Shown: positions 37,004-47,774, numbered from the stretch's first letter. The stretch: DNA of 57,605 nucleotides from Streptomyces albospinus (GCF_014648695.1 NZ_BMRP01000019.1:16643-74247), one strand, 5' to 3'. Numbers and translations: made by a program. Notes: generated from the sequence alone by a model not told the origin.

Positions 37004-37765
37004 TCAGACGCGGTCGCCGGGGGCCGGTTCGTCGGGGGCCGACTCGCCGGGGGCGGCCTGCTCGGCGGCGACGGCCTCCTGGGGCGGGTGGGTGACCTGG
37101 TGCACCACGGCCGCCAGGGCGCCGCCGATCAGGGGCGCGATGATGAACAGCCACAGCTGCGTGAGGGCCGCGCCGCCTGCGAAGAGCGCCGGGCCGATGC
37201 TGCGCGCCGGGTTCACCGACGTGCCGTCCAGCGGGATGCCGATGAGGTGGACGGTGGCCAGGGCGAGGCCGATCGCCAGGCCGGCGAAGCCCGTCACCGC
37301 CGTGCTGTGGGTGACCCCCAGCACGACGAAGACGAACAGGAAGGTCATCACGATCTCGGCGACGAACGCGCCGCCGAGGTTGATGTGGACAGCCGACCGG
37401 TCGCCCCAGCCGTTCGTCCCGAAGGCCGCGTGGGTTTGCAGCCCCGGTACCTGCTTGGCGACCAGGAAGAGCAGGGCGGCGCCGACGATGCCGCCCAGGA
37501 CCTGGGCGATCCAGTATTCGACGGCCGTGCGCATGGTGATGCGCTTGGCCAGCAGGACGCCCAGCGTCACCGCGGGGTTGATGTGGCAGCCCGAGATCGG
37601 GCCGAGGGCGTACGCAAGCGCCAGCATGACGAAGCCGAAGGCCAGGGCGATGCCGAAGGTGCCGATGTACTCGCCCGCCAGCACTGCCGAGCCGACGGCG
37701 AAGAACACCAGGAGCAGCGTGCCGAGGAATTCGGATACGACCGGGCGGGTCTCCGTGATCTCCAT
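37004..37765 (-). CDS. MIP-family aquaporin
   Basis: 253 residues, six membrane helices and two half-helices with the NPA boxes in GCHINPAVTLG (near residue 63) and SVNPARSIGPA (near 185). The histidine-rich-free constriction around GTSVNPARS and the short length favour an AqpZ-like water channel over a glycerol facilitator. A 35-residue acidic Pro/Ala tail follows the sixth helix. ATG 37765 has GAGGAGAG upstream. Single gene. Confidence 0.93.
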   Translation of the reverse strand: MEITETRPVVSEFLGTLLLVFFAVGSAVLAGEYIGTFGIALAFGFVMLALAYALGPISGCHINPAVTLGVLLAKRITMRTAVEYWIAQVLGGIVGAALLFLVAKQVPGLQTHAAFGTNGWGDRSAVHINLGGAFVAEIVMTFLFVFVVLGVTHSTAVTGFAGLAIGLALATVHLIGIPLDGTSVNPARSIGPALFAGGAALTQLWLFIIAPLIGGALAAVVHQVTHPPQEAVAAEQAAPGESAPDEPAPGDRV

Positions 37766-37867
37766 GGGCTCTCCTCGCGTGGATCTTGAGCTCTTCTCGC
37801 ATTGTGCGGTGCGGGAGACGTCCGCGCCCGTTGGGCACAGGCCGGCGGCGCGGCGGCGGCGTGCGGA

Positions 37868-38608
37868 TCAGCGCTGGTAGAGCAGTTCTCCGGCCGGGTC
37901 GGCGGCCTCCGTACCGGGCGGCAGCAAGGCCAGGTCCAGGCCCCGTACGAGGCGGGCGCGGAGGGTTTCGTCGGCGGCGAGCGCTTGGGCGAGGCGCTGG
38001 GCGACCTCGGCGGGGGCGGTGTCCGGGGCAAGGCCGAGGGAGAGGGTGCCGTCGGTCTCGTCGGACGGGTCCAGGCGGGCGCGGCGGACGGCGGGCTCGG
38101 CGGCGAGGAGGGTGCGCAGCGCGCCGGTGACGGCGGGGTCGGCGAGCGGGTCGGCGGTCGTCCGGCCCTCGGCGAGGGCGCGCAGGGCGGGGCCGGTGAG
38201 CTGGTAGGTGACCGGGCCGGCCAGGTCGACGACGAGGGTATCGGCCTTCTCGTGGGCGGCGGCCAGCAGCGCCTGCTGGAGCGGGACGGCGACCGGGCGG
38301 GCGTCGGGGCGCCAGCGCCGGAGGGTCTCCATGGAGGTGAAGGCGGGGAGGGCGCGGCGGCCGTCGGGGGCGGTGAGGGTGGGGACGGCCATGTCGCTGG
38401 ACTTCTCGCGGCGGAGGCCGTCCGCGCCGGTCTCGACCTCGCCGAGGATCGCCACGACGGGGACGAGGACGCGGGCGCCGGCCAGTGCGCTCAGTACGCG
38501 GGGCTCGGCGCCGCGGTCCGCGCCGTACGCCGCGAGTGCCGCCGCCAGGGCCGGGTCGGCGGAGCCGTCGTCGTCGGCGAAACCGGGGTCGGGGATGTTT
38601 TTCTGCAC
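37868..38608 (-). CDS. SseB-family protein
   Basis: 246 residues from GTG 38608. The pattern RVLVPVVAILGEVE, the block around TLTAPDGRRALPAFTSMETL and the Arg/Pro-rich RRWRPDARPVAVPLQQALLA are those of the SseB N-terminal domain (PF07179). SseB-like proteins in actinobacteria are often found with type VII secretion genes and are of unknown cytoplasmic role. Located 65 bp downstream of a mycosin-like protease gene in the same direction, probably one unit. Confidence 0.88.
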   Translation of the reverse strand: MQKNIPDPGFADDDGSADPALAAALAAYGADRGAEPRVLSALAGARVLVPVVAILGEVETGADGLRREKSSDMAVPTLTAPDGRRALPAFTSMETLRRWRPDARPVAVPLQQALLAAAHEKADTLVVDLAGPVTYQLTGPALRALAEGRTTADPLADPAVTGALRTLLAAEPAVRRARLDPSDETDGTLSLGLAPDTAPAEVAQRLAQALAADETLRARLVRGLDLALLPPGTEAADPAGELLYQR

Positions 38609-38673
38609 GTCGCCGAGCGTATCGGCCGGGGTGCGGGGCGCCGCCGGCCGGGGCCGGGGCGCCGGATGCGGTG

Positions 38674-39834
38674 TCAGGTGCGGGCGCGCCAGATGGCGAA
38701 GGCGGCGGCCACCAGGGCCAGGCCGATGCCGCCGGCGGTCCACGGGAGCCAGTTGGTGGGGGTGGCGTCGGCGGTGTCGGTGGTGGGGCCGGGGCCGAAG
38801 TAGCGGTGGGCGTAGCCGGCGGGCGCGGGCTTCTGGGGGGTGGGCTTGAGGTTCTCGGCGGCCTTCAGGGCGGCGGCGGGGTCGACGAGGCCGGCGCCGA
38901 AGTCGTCGTTCCGGCCGCCCTTGGGGGGCTGCTGGGCGGTGGAGGTGAGCAGTTGGCGGATCTGGGCGGGGCTCAGGTCGCGGTGGGCGGAGCGGATCAG
39001 GGCGATGGCGCCGGAGACGAAGGCGGCGGCGGGGCTGGTGCCCCAGCCGGAGACGTAGCCGGTGCCGTGGTCGGCCATGAAGATGTCGTAGCCGGGGGCG
39101 CTGACGGTGGCGTACCAGTGGCGGGTGGAGAAGGAGGCGCGGGAGCCGAGGTGGGTGACGGCGGTGGCCGCGATGACGCCGGGGTAGGCGGCGGGGTACG
39201 AGACGTGGTTGTCCTTCTCGCCGCCGTTGCCGGCGGAGGCGACGACGGGGATGCCCTTGCTCAGGGCGTACTGGATGGCGGCGTCCTCGCGGGGGTCGGG
39301 GTGGGCGGACTCGCTGTCGTCGCCGAGGGACATGTTGATCACGTCGGCGCCGTGGTCGGCGGCCCAGCGGATGCCGTCGGCGAGGGCGCCGGCCTTCTGG
39401 TCGCGGGCGCGCCGTCGCTGCGGGTCGCTGTCTTCGAGGATCACCCGGACCGGGAGGATCTTGGCGCCCGGCGCGACGCCGAGGACGCCGTCCCCGTGGC
39501 CGTCTCCGTGGCCGTGGCCGGCGATGACGCTGGCCATACCGGTGCCGTGCTCGGCCCAGGCGGCGTCGCCGGGGCCGGCGCCGAAGCCGATCAGGTCCTT
39601 GGTGGGCAGCACCTGGCCGGCGAGGTCGGGGTGGTTGCCGTCGACGCCGGTGTCCAGGACGGCGACGGTGACGCCCTCGCCCTTGGTGGTCTGCCAGGCT
39701 TCCTGGGCGTGGATGGACGCCAGGCCCCATTCCTGGGCCCGGATGGCGTCGGCGCGCGCGGGCAGGGACGGCAGTACGGCCAGTGCGGCGGAGGTCAGCG
39801 CGACGGCGGCGGCGCGCCGGACGGCCTGGGTCAC
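38674..39834 (-). CDS. Mycosin-like S8 serine protease
   Basis: 386 residues: signal peptide (residues 1-30), subtilisin domain, linker, and a C-terminal membrane anchor (WTAGGIGLALVAAAFAIW) with a short cytoplasmic tail. The catalytic triad is D61 (AVLDTGVDG), H96 (EHGTGMAS) and S267 (WGTSPAAA). A His/Gly/Asp insertion (GHGHGDGHGDG) after the histidine could bind metal. This architecture is that of MycP proteases of type VII secretion systems. Its GTG overlaps the stop codon of the preceding membrane-protein gene (GTGA). Confidence 0.93.
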   Translation of the reverse strand: MTQAVRRAAAVALTSAALAVLPSLPARADAIRAQEWGLASIHAQEAWQTTKGEGVTVAVLDTGVDGNHPDLAGQVLPTKDLIGFGAGPGDAAWAEHGTGMASVIAGHGHGDGHGDGVLGVAPGAKILPVRVILEDSDPQRRRARDQKAGALADGIRWAADHGADVINMSLGDDSESAHPDPREDAAIQYALSKGIPVVASAGNGGEKDNHVSYPAAYPGVIAATAVTHLGSRASFSTRHWYATVSAPGYDIFMADHGTGYVSGWGTSPAAAFVSGAIALIRSAHRDLSPAQIRQLLTSTAQQPPKGGRNDDFGAGLVDPAAALKAAENLKPTPQKPAPAGYAHRYFGPGPTTDTADATPTNWLPWTAGGIGLALVAAAFAIWRART

Positions 39835-41105
39835 GGCGCTTCCTCCGTGGGCTGGGCGGGGATTCCGGATGCCGTGCGGAAGGTCGTCTCGACCTTGTCG
39901 GCGAGGTCCTTGGCGTCGTGGCCCAGGCCGGACTCGCCGGGGGTGGTGGCGGTGCCGGGCTGGACGGCGGCCTCGGCGGGCTGCGGTTCGGGGATCTCGC
40001 GGCCGTCGGCGAAGCCGGAGACGGCGTAGACGACGACGGGGATGTCGGTGAGGACCCGGATCGTCCAGCTGGCGCGCTGGGCGGGGCCGAAGTCCGCGGC
40101 GGGCGTGCCCTTGGCGGCCAGCGGCAGCGGCATCAGGTCGGCGCGGGTGGCCAGGTTGTGGGTGCTGAAGCGGGCGTTGAGGTCCATCATCCCGGGCCGG
40201 TCGGCGCGGGTGGTCTGGGCACCGACCGTGATGACGCTGGTACGGGTCGCGTCGACGTAGGTGGCGCGCAGCAGCCGGGCGCAGCCGGCCGTGGCGAGTT
40301 CCTTGGCGAGCGGGCCCTCGTAGGCGGCGGAGCAGTCGGTGTCGGGGGCGACGGCGATCCGGGTCCACTGGCGGTCGGCGCCGCCTGGTCCGACGCCCAG
40401 GCCGTCGACGACGCGCGGGAAGAGGCTGTCGACGGGGGCGCTGTGCCAGGCGTCCTGGCCCTTGGCGAAGGCGGTGTCGGGGTTCGGGGTGCCGTGGTCG
40501 GTGTCGTCGGTGAGCCAGCTGCCGGCCGCGGCGCCGCCGAGGAGGCCGACACCGAGGACGAGGCAGGCCGCGGCGGCGAGGACCCGGGGGGTGGGGAGGC
40601 GGCCGGCGAGGCCGGCGAGCGGGCGGCGCCGGGCGGCGGCCGGGGCGGGGCCGACTGCCCTGGAGGCAGCGGGCGTTGACGGCCAGGAGGACTGCTGCGG
40701 GCTCCCCCGGTCCGGGGACGGCGGGGTGCCCGGGGCGCGGTCGCGGGGGTCGCTCCACAGGGCCTCGCTGTGGGCCAGGTGGAAGGCGGCGGTGTCGCGG
40801 AAGGACGCGGGGCGGCCGGTGGGGGGCGGCGGCGCGGCGGGCGGCTCCGTACGGGGGCGTGGCGGGGTGCCCGGCGGGGTCGCCGGACGCGGCGGGGCGG
40901 CGGCGGGCATCGGCCGCCGGGTGGGCGGGGCGGCAGGGCCGGGCGGGGCGGCCGGCGGGGGGACGGTCGGGTCGGCGGGGACCGGGCGCAGGACGGTGGT
41001 CTGCGGGTCCTCGTCGAGCACGGGAGTCCCTGCGGGACGGTGCGGCGGCTGCGGGGGTATGGGCGGGATGTGCCGTGCATCGGCGAAATCGGCGTCGGCG
41101 CTCAC
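39831..41105 (-). CDS. Proline-rich single-span membrane protein (mycosin operon)
   Basis: 424 residues from GTG 41105, behind GGGGGAG. The N-terminal ~180 residues are cytoplasmic, Pro/Ala-rich and disordered, containing a short folded-looking block (SFRDTAAFHLAHSEALWSDP). One membrane helix follows (VLAAAACLVLGVGLLGGAA, ~residue 205), then an extracellular domain of ~200 residues with a cysteine pair (DTDCSAAYEG, AGCARLLRA). No family is recognised. Translational overlap with the mycosin gene suggests a joint envelope function, perhaps as a protease partner. Confidence 0.85.
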   Translation of the reverse strand: MSADADFADARHIPPIPPQPPHRPAGTPVLDEDPQTTVLRPVPADPTVPPPAAPPGPAAPPTRRPMPAAAPPRPATPPGTPPRPRTEPPAAPPPPTGRPASFRDTAAFHLAHSEALWSDPRDRAPGTPPSPDRGSPQQSSWPSTPAASRAVGPAPAAARRRPLAGLAGRLPTPRVLAAAACLVLGVGLLGGAAAGSWLTDDTDHGTPNPDTAFAKGQDAWHSAPVDSLFPRVVDGLGVGPGGADRQWTRIAVAPDTDCSAAYEGPLAKELATAGCARLLRATYVDATRTSVITVGAQTTRADRPGMMDLNARFSTHNLATRADLMPLPLAAKGTPAADFGPAQRASWTIRVLTDIPVVVYAVSGFADGREIPEPQPAEAAVQPGTATTPGESGLGHDAKDLADKVETTFRTASGIPAQPTEEAP

Positions 41106-41366
41106 CAGCGCTCCCCCTCGCACGGTGTGCCCCGGACCCGATACGCAATCGGGGCAGGGTGGCTCGTATCCGGACAACACGCCGCTGACCTGCTGGTTGC
41201 GGTGTCGGGCCACTCTAAGGGCTGGCGCCGCCGCTGCTCCAACCCCCGTCCACTCTGTTGCCACGACTGCCGCGGATCCGACACCGCCGCCGTCGCCGCC
41301 ACCGCCGCCCTTTCCGGCGCGGACGCTCCCCTACCCAGCGGTAGCGCTCTCTGGCAGGCTGCGGCC

Positions 41367-42596
41367 ATGTCCCAGTACCGCGCCGACGCGTATGCCGACA
41401 CCGTCCGCCATGGTTACGACCGGGCGACCGCGCACCTCGACGCGCCGCTGGCCGTCGTCGATCTGGCCGCTTTCGACGCCAACGCCGCGGATCTGGTGCG
41501 CCGTTCGCGCGGCAAGCCGATCCGGGTGGCGAGCAAGTCCGTGCGCTGCCGGGCGCTGCTGGAGCGGGTGCTGGCGCGGGACGGCTTCGCGGGGATCATG
41601 AGCTTCACGCTGGCCGAGTCGCTGTGGCTGGCGCGGTCGGGGTTCGGGGACGTGCTGCTGGCGTATCCGTCGGCGGACCGGGCGGGCTTCGCCGAGCTGA
41701 CCTCCGACGCCGAGCAGGCGGCGGCGGTGACGGTGATGGTCGACGATCCGGCGCAACTGGACCTGATCGACGCGGCGCGGCCGGCCGGCACGGGCCGCGG
41801 CGAGGAGGTGCGGGTGTGCCTGGAACTGGACACCTCCTACCGCCTGGTGGGCGGGAGGATGCGGATCGGTGCCCGGCGGTCGCCGCTGCGGGAGCCGGCC
41901 CAACTCGCCGCGCTGGCCCGGATGGTGGCCCGGCGCCCCGGTTTCCGGCTGGTGGGGCTGATGGCGTACGAGGGGCATGTGGCGGGGGTGGGCGACGAGG
42001 TCGCCGGGAAACCGGTGTTCTCGCGGGCGATCCGGCTGATGCAGGCGGCGGCCCGCAAGGAGCTGGCGCAGCGGCGCTGGGAGGCCGTACGGGCGGTGCG
42101 GGCCGTTGCGCCGCGGCTGGAGTTCGTCAACGGCGGCGGGACGGGGAGCGTGCAGCACACCGCGGCGGAGGCGGCGATCACCGAGATCGCGGCCGGGTCG
42201 GGGCTGTATGTGCCGCGGCTGTTCGACAACTTCCGTTCGTTCAGCGGGCGTCCGGCGGCGCTGTTCGCCCAGCCGGTGGTGCGGCGGCCGGGGCCGGGTG
42301 TCGTCACGGTGCTGGGCGGCGGATATCCGGCGTCGGGGGCGGCGGGCGCGGACCGGCTGCCGGAGCCGTATCTGCCGGCGGGACTGCGCTACGACCCGCA
42401 GGAGGGGGCGGGCGAGGTGCAGACGCCGCTGCTGGGGGCGGCGGCGGACAGGCTCTCGGTCGGGGACAAGGTGTGGTTCCGGCACGCCAAGGCCGGGGAG
42501 CTGTGCGAGCGGTTCACGGAGCTCCAACTGGTCGACGGGGAACGGGTGGTGGGGACGGTGCCGACGTACCGGGGCGAGGGCCACACCTTCCTGTGA
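41367..42596 (+). CDS. PLP fold-type III amino acid deaminase/aldolase
   Basis: 409 residues from ATG 41367. The N-terminal alanine-racemase-like barrel has the PLP lysine in PIRVASKSVRC (near residue 53). The C-terminal D-serine dehydratase-like domain has the metal-site residues in the HAKAGELCERF region. Such proteins act as D-threonine aldolases or D-amino-acid dehydratases; the exact substrate is not decided by sequence. The 261 bp upstream hold no recognised gene. Confidence 0.88.
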   Translation: MSQYRADAYADTVRHGYDRATAHLDAPLAVVDLAAFDANAADLVRRSRGKPIRVASKSVRCRALLERVLARDGFAGIMSFTLAESLWLARSGFGDVLLAYPSADRAGFAELTSDAEQAAAVTVMVDDPAQLDLIDAARPAGTGRGEEVRVCLELDTSYRLVGGRMRIGARRSPLREPAQLAALARMVARRPGFRLVGLMAYEGHVAGVGDEVAGKPVFSRAIRLMQAAARKELAQRRWEAVRAVRAVAPRLEFVNGGGTGSVQHTAAEAAITEIAAGSGLYVPRLFDNFRSFSGRPAALFAQPVVRRPGPGVVTVLGGGYPASGAAGADRLPEPYLPAGLRYDPQEGAGEVQTPLLGAAADRLSVGDKVWFRHAKAGELCERFTELQLVDGERVVGTVPTYRGEGHTFL

Positions 42597-42721
42597 CGAC
42601 GTGACAGCGGAACGGCGTAACAGCGCAACGACGCACCGGGTGTAACGGCGTCACAGCGCGCCGCCCGTAACGGCGTTGCAGAGCGTCGGTGCGGCCCCTG
42701 CCCGGCACTTGGCCGGCCGGC
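42597..42721. repeat. Degenerate CGTAACRGCG-type short repeats
   Basis: Between the convergent aldolase and phosphatase genes, variants of GTAACGGCGT (GCGTAACAGCG, GTAACGGCGTCAC, GTAACGGCGTTGC) recur about every 30-35 bases, separated by CACAGCG/CAACGACG. This is a degenerate tandem array without coding potential; it may act as terminator structure. Confidence 0.5.
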
Positions 42722-44011
<1,290 letters not shown>

Positions 44012-44088
44012 CTGTCCTCCGTGGTCAGGGGCGGGCAGCAGGCGGGACCGGCACCCGGTGGCGCCGGTCCCGATGTTGATCATGGAGG

Positions 44089-44889
44089 CTACAGCGGCGT
44101 GACGTAGGCGCCCGCGATACCCCCGTCGACGAGGAATTCGGCGGCGTTGACGAACGAGGAGTCGTCGCTGGCGAGGAAGGCGACCGCGGACGCGATCTCC
44201 TCGGGTTCGGCGAACCGGCCGACCGGGACGTGCACCAGGCGGCGCGCGGCCCGCTCGGGGTCCTTGGCGAACAGCTCCTTCAGCAGCGGGGTGTTGACCG
44301 GCCCCGGGCACAGCGCGTTGACGCGGATGCCCTCGCGGGCGAACTGCACGCCCAGTTCGCGGGACATGGCCAGCACGCCGCCCTTGGACGCGGTGTAGCT
44401 GATCTGCGAGGTGGCGGCGCCCATCACCGCCACGAAGGACGCGGTGTTGATGATGGAGCCGCCGCGCCCGGTCTGCTCGAACTGGCGCTGCATGTAGGGC
44501 AGTGCGTGCTTGCAGCAGAGGTAGACGGAGGTGAGGTTGACCTCCTGGACGCGCTTCCAGGCGTCGAGGCCGGTGGTGAGGATCGAGTCGTCGTCGGGCG
44601 GCGAGATGCCCGCGTTGTTGAAGGCGATGTCGACGGAGCCGTAGGTGTCGAAGGCGGTCCGGTAGAGCGCCTCGACCTGCTCGGAGTCGGTCACGTCGAC
44701 CTGGACGAAGGTGCCACCGACCTCCTCGGCGGCGGCCTTGCCGGCCTTCTCGTCGATGTCGGCGCACACGACGTGGGCGCCCTCGGAGGCCAGCCGGCGG
44801 GCGGTGGCCAGGCCGATGCCGCTGCCGGCTCCGGTGATCACGGCGGTACGGCCGACGAGGCGGCGGCAGACGGCGGTCTGGTCGGTCAC
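44089..44889 (-). CDS. Short-chain dehydrogenase of the glnA4 cluster
   Basis: 266 residues from GTG 44889. Classical SDR: TGAGSGIG coenzyme motif, NNAG, and catalytic Ser (NTASFVAVMG) and Tyr-x3-Lys (YTASKGG); terminal NAAEFLVDGGIAGAYVTPL. Follows the aldehyde dehydrogenase gene by 73 bp in the same direction. By position it would oxidise the alcohol of a gamma-glutamylated amino-alcohol to the aldehyde used by the dehydrogenase; that order is inference. Confidence 0.92.
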   Translation of the reverse strand: MTDQTAVCRRLVGRTAVITGAGSGIGLATARRLASEGAHVVCADIDEKAGKAAAEEVGGTFVQVDVTDSEQVEALYRTAFDTYGSVDIAFNNAGISPPDDDSILTTGLDAWKRVQEVNLTSVYLCCKHALPYMQRQFEQTGRGGSIINTASFVAVMGAATSQISYTASKGGVLAMSRELGVQFAREGIRVNALCPGPVNTPLLKELFAKDPERAARRLVHVPVGRFAEPEEIASAVAFLASDDSSFVNAAEFLVDGGIAGAYVTPL

Positions 44890-44962
44890 TTGGGGCCCTC
44901 TCTCTGGTGGTGGCTGAGCAAACGGTCGGCGCTCGGGCCGGGAACGGCTGGGGGTCCGGGGG

Positions 44963-46342
44963 TCAGCCCCCGGAAGCAGCAGCCTCGGTGCTGATGAAGA
45001 TGTTCTTGGTCTCGGTGAAGGCGGCCAGCGCGTCCGGGCCCAGTTCGCGGCCGAGGCCGGATTGCTTGAACCCGCCGAACGGGGTCCAGTAGCGCACGCT
45101 GCTATGGGAGTTGACGGAGAGGTTGCCCGCCGCGACGGCCCGCGAGACGCGCAGCGCCCGGCCGACGTCGCGGGTCCACAGGGAGCCGGAGAGGCCGTAG
45201 TCGGTGGCGTTGGCGAGCCGGATCGCGTCGGCCTCGTCGTCGAAAGGGAGGGCGACGGCGACCGGGCCGAAGATCTCCTCGACGGCGGTGCGGTCCTCGG
45301 GGCGGCCCTCAAGGACGGTCGCCGGGTACCAGAAGCCCTTGCCGGCGGGCGCCTCGCCGCGGATGGCGGCCGGCGCGTCCTCGGGGACGTAGGACCGTAC
45401 GCGGTCGCGCTGGGCGGCGGAGATCAGCGGGCCCATCTGCGTGGCGGGATCGGCCGGGTCGCCGGCCGTGAACGCCTTGACGGCGGGCTCCAGCAGCTCC
45501 ATGAAGCGGTCGTAGACGCTGCGCTGGACCAGGATCCGGCTGCGGGCGCAGCAGTCCTGGCCGGTGTTGTCGAGGAAGGAGCCGGGGGCGGCGGCTGCGG
45601 CGACCTCGATGTCGGCGTCGGCGAAGACGATGTTGGGGCTCTTACCGCCGAGTTCGAGGGTGAGCCGCTTGGTCTGCGCCGCGCAGCGGGTGGCGATCTG
45701 CCGGCCGGTGGCGGTGGAGCCGGTGAAGACGACCTTGGCGACGCCGGGGTGGTCGACCAGCGCGGTGCCGGTGACCGGCCCCTCGCCGGGCAGGACCTGG
45801 AAGAGGCCCTCGGGGAGCCCTGCCTCCAGGGCCAGTTCGGCGAGCCGGAGCGCGGTGAGCGGGGTGGTCTCGGCGGGCTTGAGGAGGACCGCGTTGCCGG
45901 CGGCGAGCGCGGGGGCGGTGCCCCAGGCGGCGATCGGCATCGGGAAGTTCCAGGGCGCGATGACGGCGACCACGCCGAGCGGTTCCTGGACGGTGATGTT
46001 CAGGCCGCCGGCCACCGGGATCTGGGTGCCCGTAAGGCGCTCCGCTCCCCCGGCGGCGTAGTGCAGCAGATCGCGGACGTTGCCCGCCTCCCAGCGGGCG
46101 TTGCCCAGCGGGTGGCCGGCCTCGCGCAGCTCCAGTTGGGCGAGCGGCTCGATCTCGGCGTCGACGGCGTCGGCGAACCGGCGCAGCAGGCGGGCCCGGT
46201 CGCCGGGGGCCGCCGCGGCCCAGGCTTCCTGGGCGCCGGCGGCCCGGCGGACGGCCGCGTCGACCTCGGCGGGCGTGGTGGTGGGGACGGTGGCCACCAC
46301 CTCCTCGGTCGCCGGGTTGAGGATGGTCAGCTCTTGCAGCAC
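44963..46342 (-). CDS. Aldehyde dehydrogenase of the glnA4 cluster
   Basis: 459 residues, NAD(P)-dependent. Catalytic cysteine C264 in NTGQDCCARS, the general-base glutamate in LELGGKSPN, coenzyme block GSTATGRQIA and FGGFKQSGLGRE near the C-terminus. The start GTG 46342 lies 9 bp after the ligase gene's stop, so they are co-translated. It resembles gamma-glutamyl-aminobutyraldehyde and betaine-aldehyde dehydrogenases; here it probably oxidises a gamma-glutamylated aldehyde. Confidence 0.94.
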   Translation of the reverse strand: MLQELTILNPATEEVVATVPTTTPAEVDAAVRRAAGAQEAWAAAAPGDRARLLRRFADAVDAEIEPLAQLELREAGHPLGNARWEAGNVRDLLHYAAGGAERLTGTQIPVAGGLNITVQEPLGVVAVIAPWNFPMPIAAWGTAPALAAGNAVLLKPAETTPLTALRLAELALEAGLPEGLFQVLPGEGPVTGTALVDHPGVAKVVFTGSTATGRQIATRCAAQTKRLTLELGGKSPNIVFADADIEVAAAAAPGSFLDNTGQDCCARSRILVQRSVYDRFMELLEPAVKAFTAGDPADPATQMGPLISAAQRDRVRSYVPEDAPAAIRGEAPAGKGFWYPATVLEGRPEDRTAVEEIFGPVAVALPFDDEADAIRLANATDYGLSGSLWTRDVGRALRVSRAVAAGNLSVNSHSSVRYWTPFGGFKQSGLGRELGPDALAAFTETKNIFISTEAAASGG

Positions 46343-46351
46343 GGGCGTTCC

Positions 46352-47719
46352 TTACATGCGCTCGAAGGAGCGGAAGCGCTCCCAGTCCGTGACGGCGGCG
46401 TCGTAGGCGTCCTGCTCGACGCGGGCCATGTGGCGGTAGTGGTCGACGACCTCGTCGCCGAAGGCCGCGCGGGCGATCGGGCTGTTCTCCCACAGCTCGG
46501 CGGCCTCGCGGAGGGTGGTGGGGACGTGCGCGGCGTCGCCCGCGTAGGCGTTGCCGGTGGTGGCGTCGGGGAGCTCCAGCTCGTGCTCTATCCCGTACAG
46601 GCCGGCGGCGACCATGCCGGCGACCGCGAGGTAGGGGTTCACGTCGCCGCCGGGCAGCCGGTTCTCCAGACGGTGCGCCCGGCCGTGGCCGACCACCCGC
46701 AGCGCGCAGGTGCGGTTGTCCGGGCCCCAGGCGACGGCGGTGGGCGCGAAGGAGCCGGGGCGGAAGCGCTTGTAGGAGTTGATGTTGGGGGCGTAGAGGA
46801 GGGTGAACTCGCGCAGTGCGGCGAGCTGGCCGGCGAGGAAGTGCCGCATGGTCCGCGACATGCCGTACGGACCGGAGTCGTCGGCGAGGACGGGGCGGCC
46901 GTCCTCGTCCTGGAGCGAGAGGTGGATGTGGCAGGAGTTGCCCTCGCGCTCGTCGTACTTGGCCATGAAGGTGAGCGCCATGCCCTCCTGGGCGGCGATC
47001 TCCTTGGCACCGGTCTTGTAGATGCTGTGCTGGTCGCAGGTGGTGAGCGCCTCGTCGTAGACGAAGACGATCTCGTGCTGGCCGAGATTGCACTCGCCCT
47101 TGGCGGACTCGACGGTCATCCCGGCCGCGCCCATCTCGTTGCGGATCCGGCGCAGCACGGGCTCGACGCGGCCGGTGCCGAGGACGGAGTAGTCGCCGTT
47201 CCACTGGTTGGCGGGGGTCATCTGGCGGTAGCCGCGCGACCAGGCGTCCTCATAGGTGTCCTTGAAGAGCATGAACTCCAGCTCGGTGCCGGCGTGCGCG
47301 GACCAGCCGCGCTCGGCGAGGCGGTCGAGCTGGCGTCGCAGGATCTGCCGGGGCGAGGCGGCGACCGGGGAGCCGTCGTGCCAGGCGAGGTCGGCGGTGA
47401 TGAGGGCGGTGCCGGCGTTCCAGGGGGTGCGGCGCAGGGTGGTGGCGTCGCCGTGCAGCGCGAAGTCGCCGTAGCCGCGTTCCCAGGAGGACATGGCGTA
47501 GCCGTCGACGGTGTTGAGGTCGACGTCGACGGCGAGGAGGTAGTTGCAGCCCTCCGTACCGTGTTCGAGGACGGTGTCGAGGAAATATCGGGCGGCGAAC
47601 CGCTTGCCCTGGAGTCTGCCTTGCATATCGGTGAAGGCGAGGACGACAGTGTCGATCTCCCCGGTGTCGACGAGGATCCTCAGCTCCTCGACGGAGAGCG
47701 GGGGCGTGCGGTCTGCCAC
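46352..47719 (-). CDS. glnA4: Glutamine-synthetase-like gamma-glutamyl-amine ligase (GlnA4 type)
   Basis: 455 residues of the GS-III/GlnA-like fold: beta-grasp N-domain (ILVDTGEIDTVVLAFTDMQG), metal motif AGTELEFMLF, AKGECNLGQHEIVF, and GDVNPYLAVAGM. It makes gamma-glutamyl amides with ATP from glutamate and an amine. Gene order matches what I recall for S. coelicolor SCO1613, GlnA4, reported as gamma-glutamylethanolamide synthetase. GTG 47719 with GGAGG seven bases before is preferred over a GTG six codons earlier. Divergent from the GntR regulator gene; a candidate operator overlaps its promoter. Confidence 0.9.
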   Translation of the reverse strand: MADRTPPLSVEELRILVDTGEIDTVVLAFTDMQGRLQGKRFAARYFLDTVLEHGTEGCNYLLAVDVDLNTVDGYAMSSWERGYGDFALHGDATTLRRTPWNAGTALITADLAWHDGSPVAASPRQILRRQLDRLAERGWSAHAGTELEFMLFKDTYEDAWSRGYRQMTPANQWNGDYSVLGTGRVEPVLRRIRNEMGAAGMTVESAKGECNLGQHEIVFVYDEALTTCDQHSIYKTGAKEIAAQEGMALTFMAKYDEREGNSCHIHLSLQDEDGRPVLADDSGPYGMSRTMRHFLAGQLAALREFTLLYAPNINSYKRFRPGSFAPTAVAWGPDNRTCALRVVGHGRAHRLENRLPGGDVNPYLAVAGMVAAGLYGIEHELELPDATTGNAYAGDAAHVPTTLREAAELWENSPIARAAFGDEVVDHYRHMARVEQDAYDAAVTDWERFRSFERM

Positions 47720-47753
47720 GGTGGTGCCTCCTGTCACTGCATCCGGAGGTCAT

Positions 47754-47774
47754 AAGGTATGCACACGAACCATT
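47754..47774. promoter_or_regulatory. Candidate GntR operator at the glnA4/regulator divergent promoter
   Basis: AAGGTAT, 7-bp spacer, AACCATT: an imperfect version of the AAAGGTAT-N6-ATACCTTT palindrome found before the permease gene. The whole intergenic region is only 73 bp, so bound regulator would affect both promoters. Confidence 0.5.

Noticed and set aside
41106..41366. Possible RNA gene upstream of the PLP aldolase
   Set aside because: No cloverleaf or conserved ncRNA structure could be drawn; treated as ordinary intergenic DNA.
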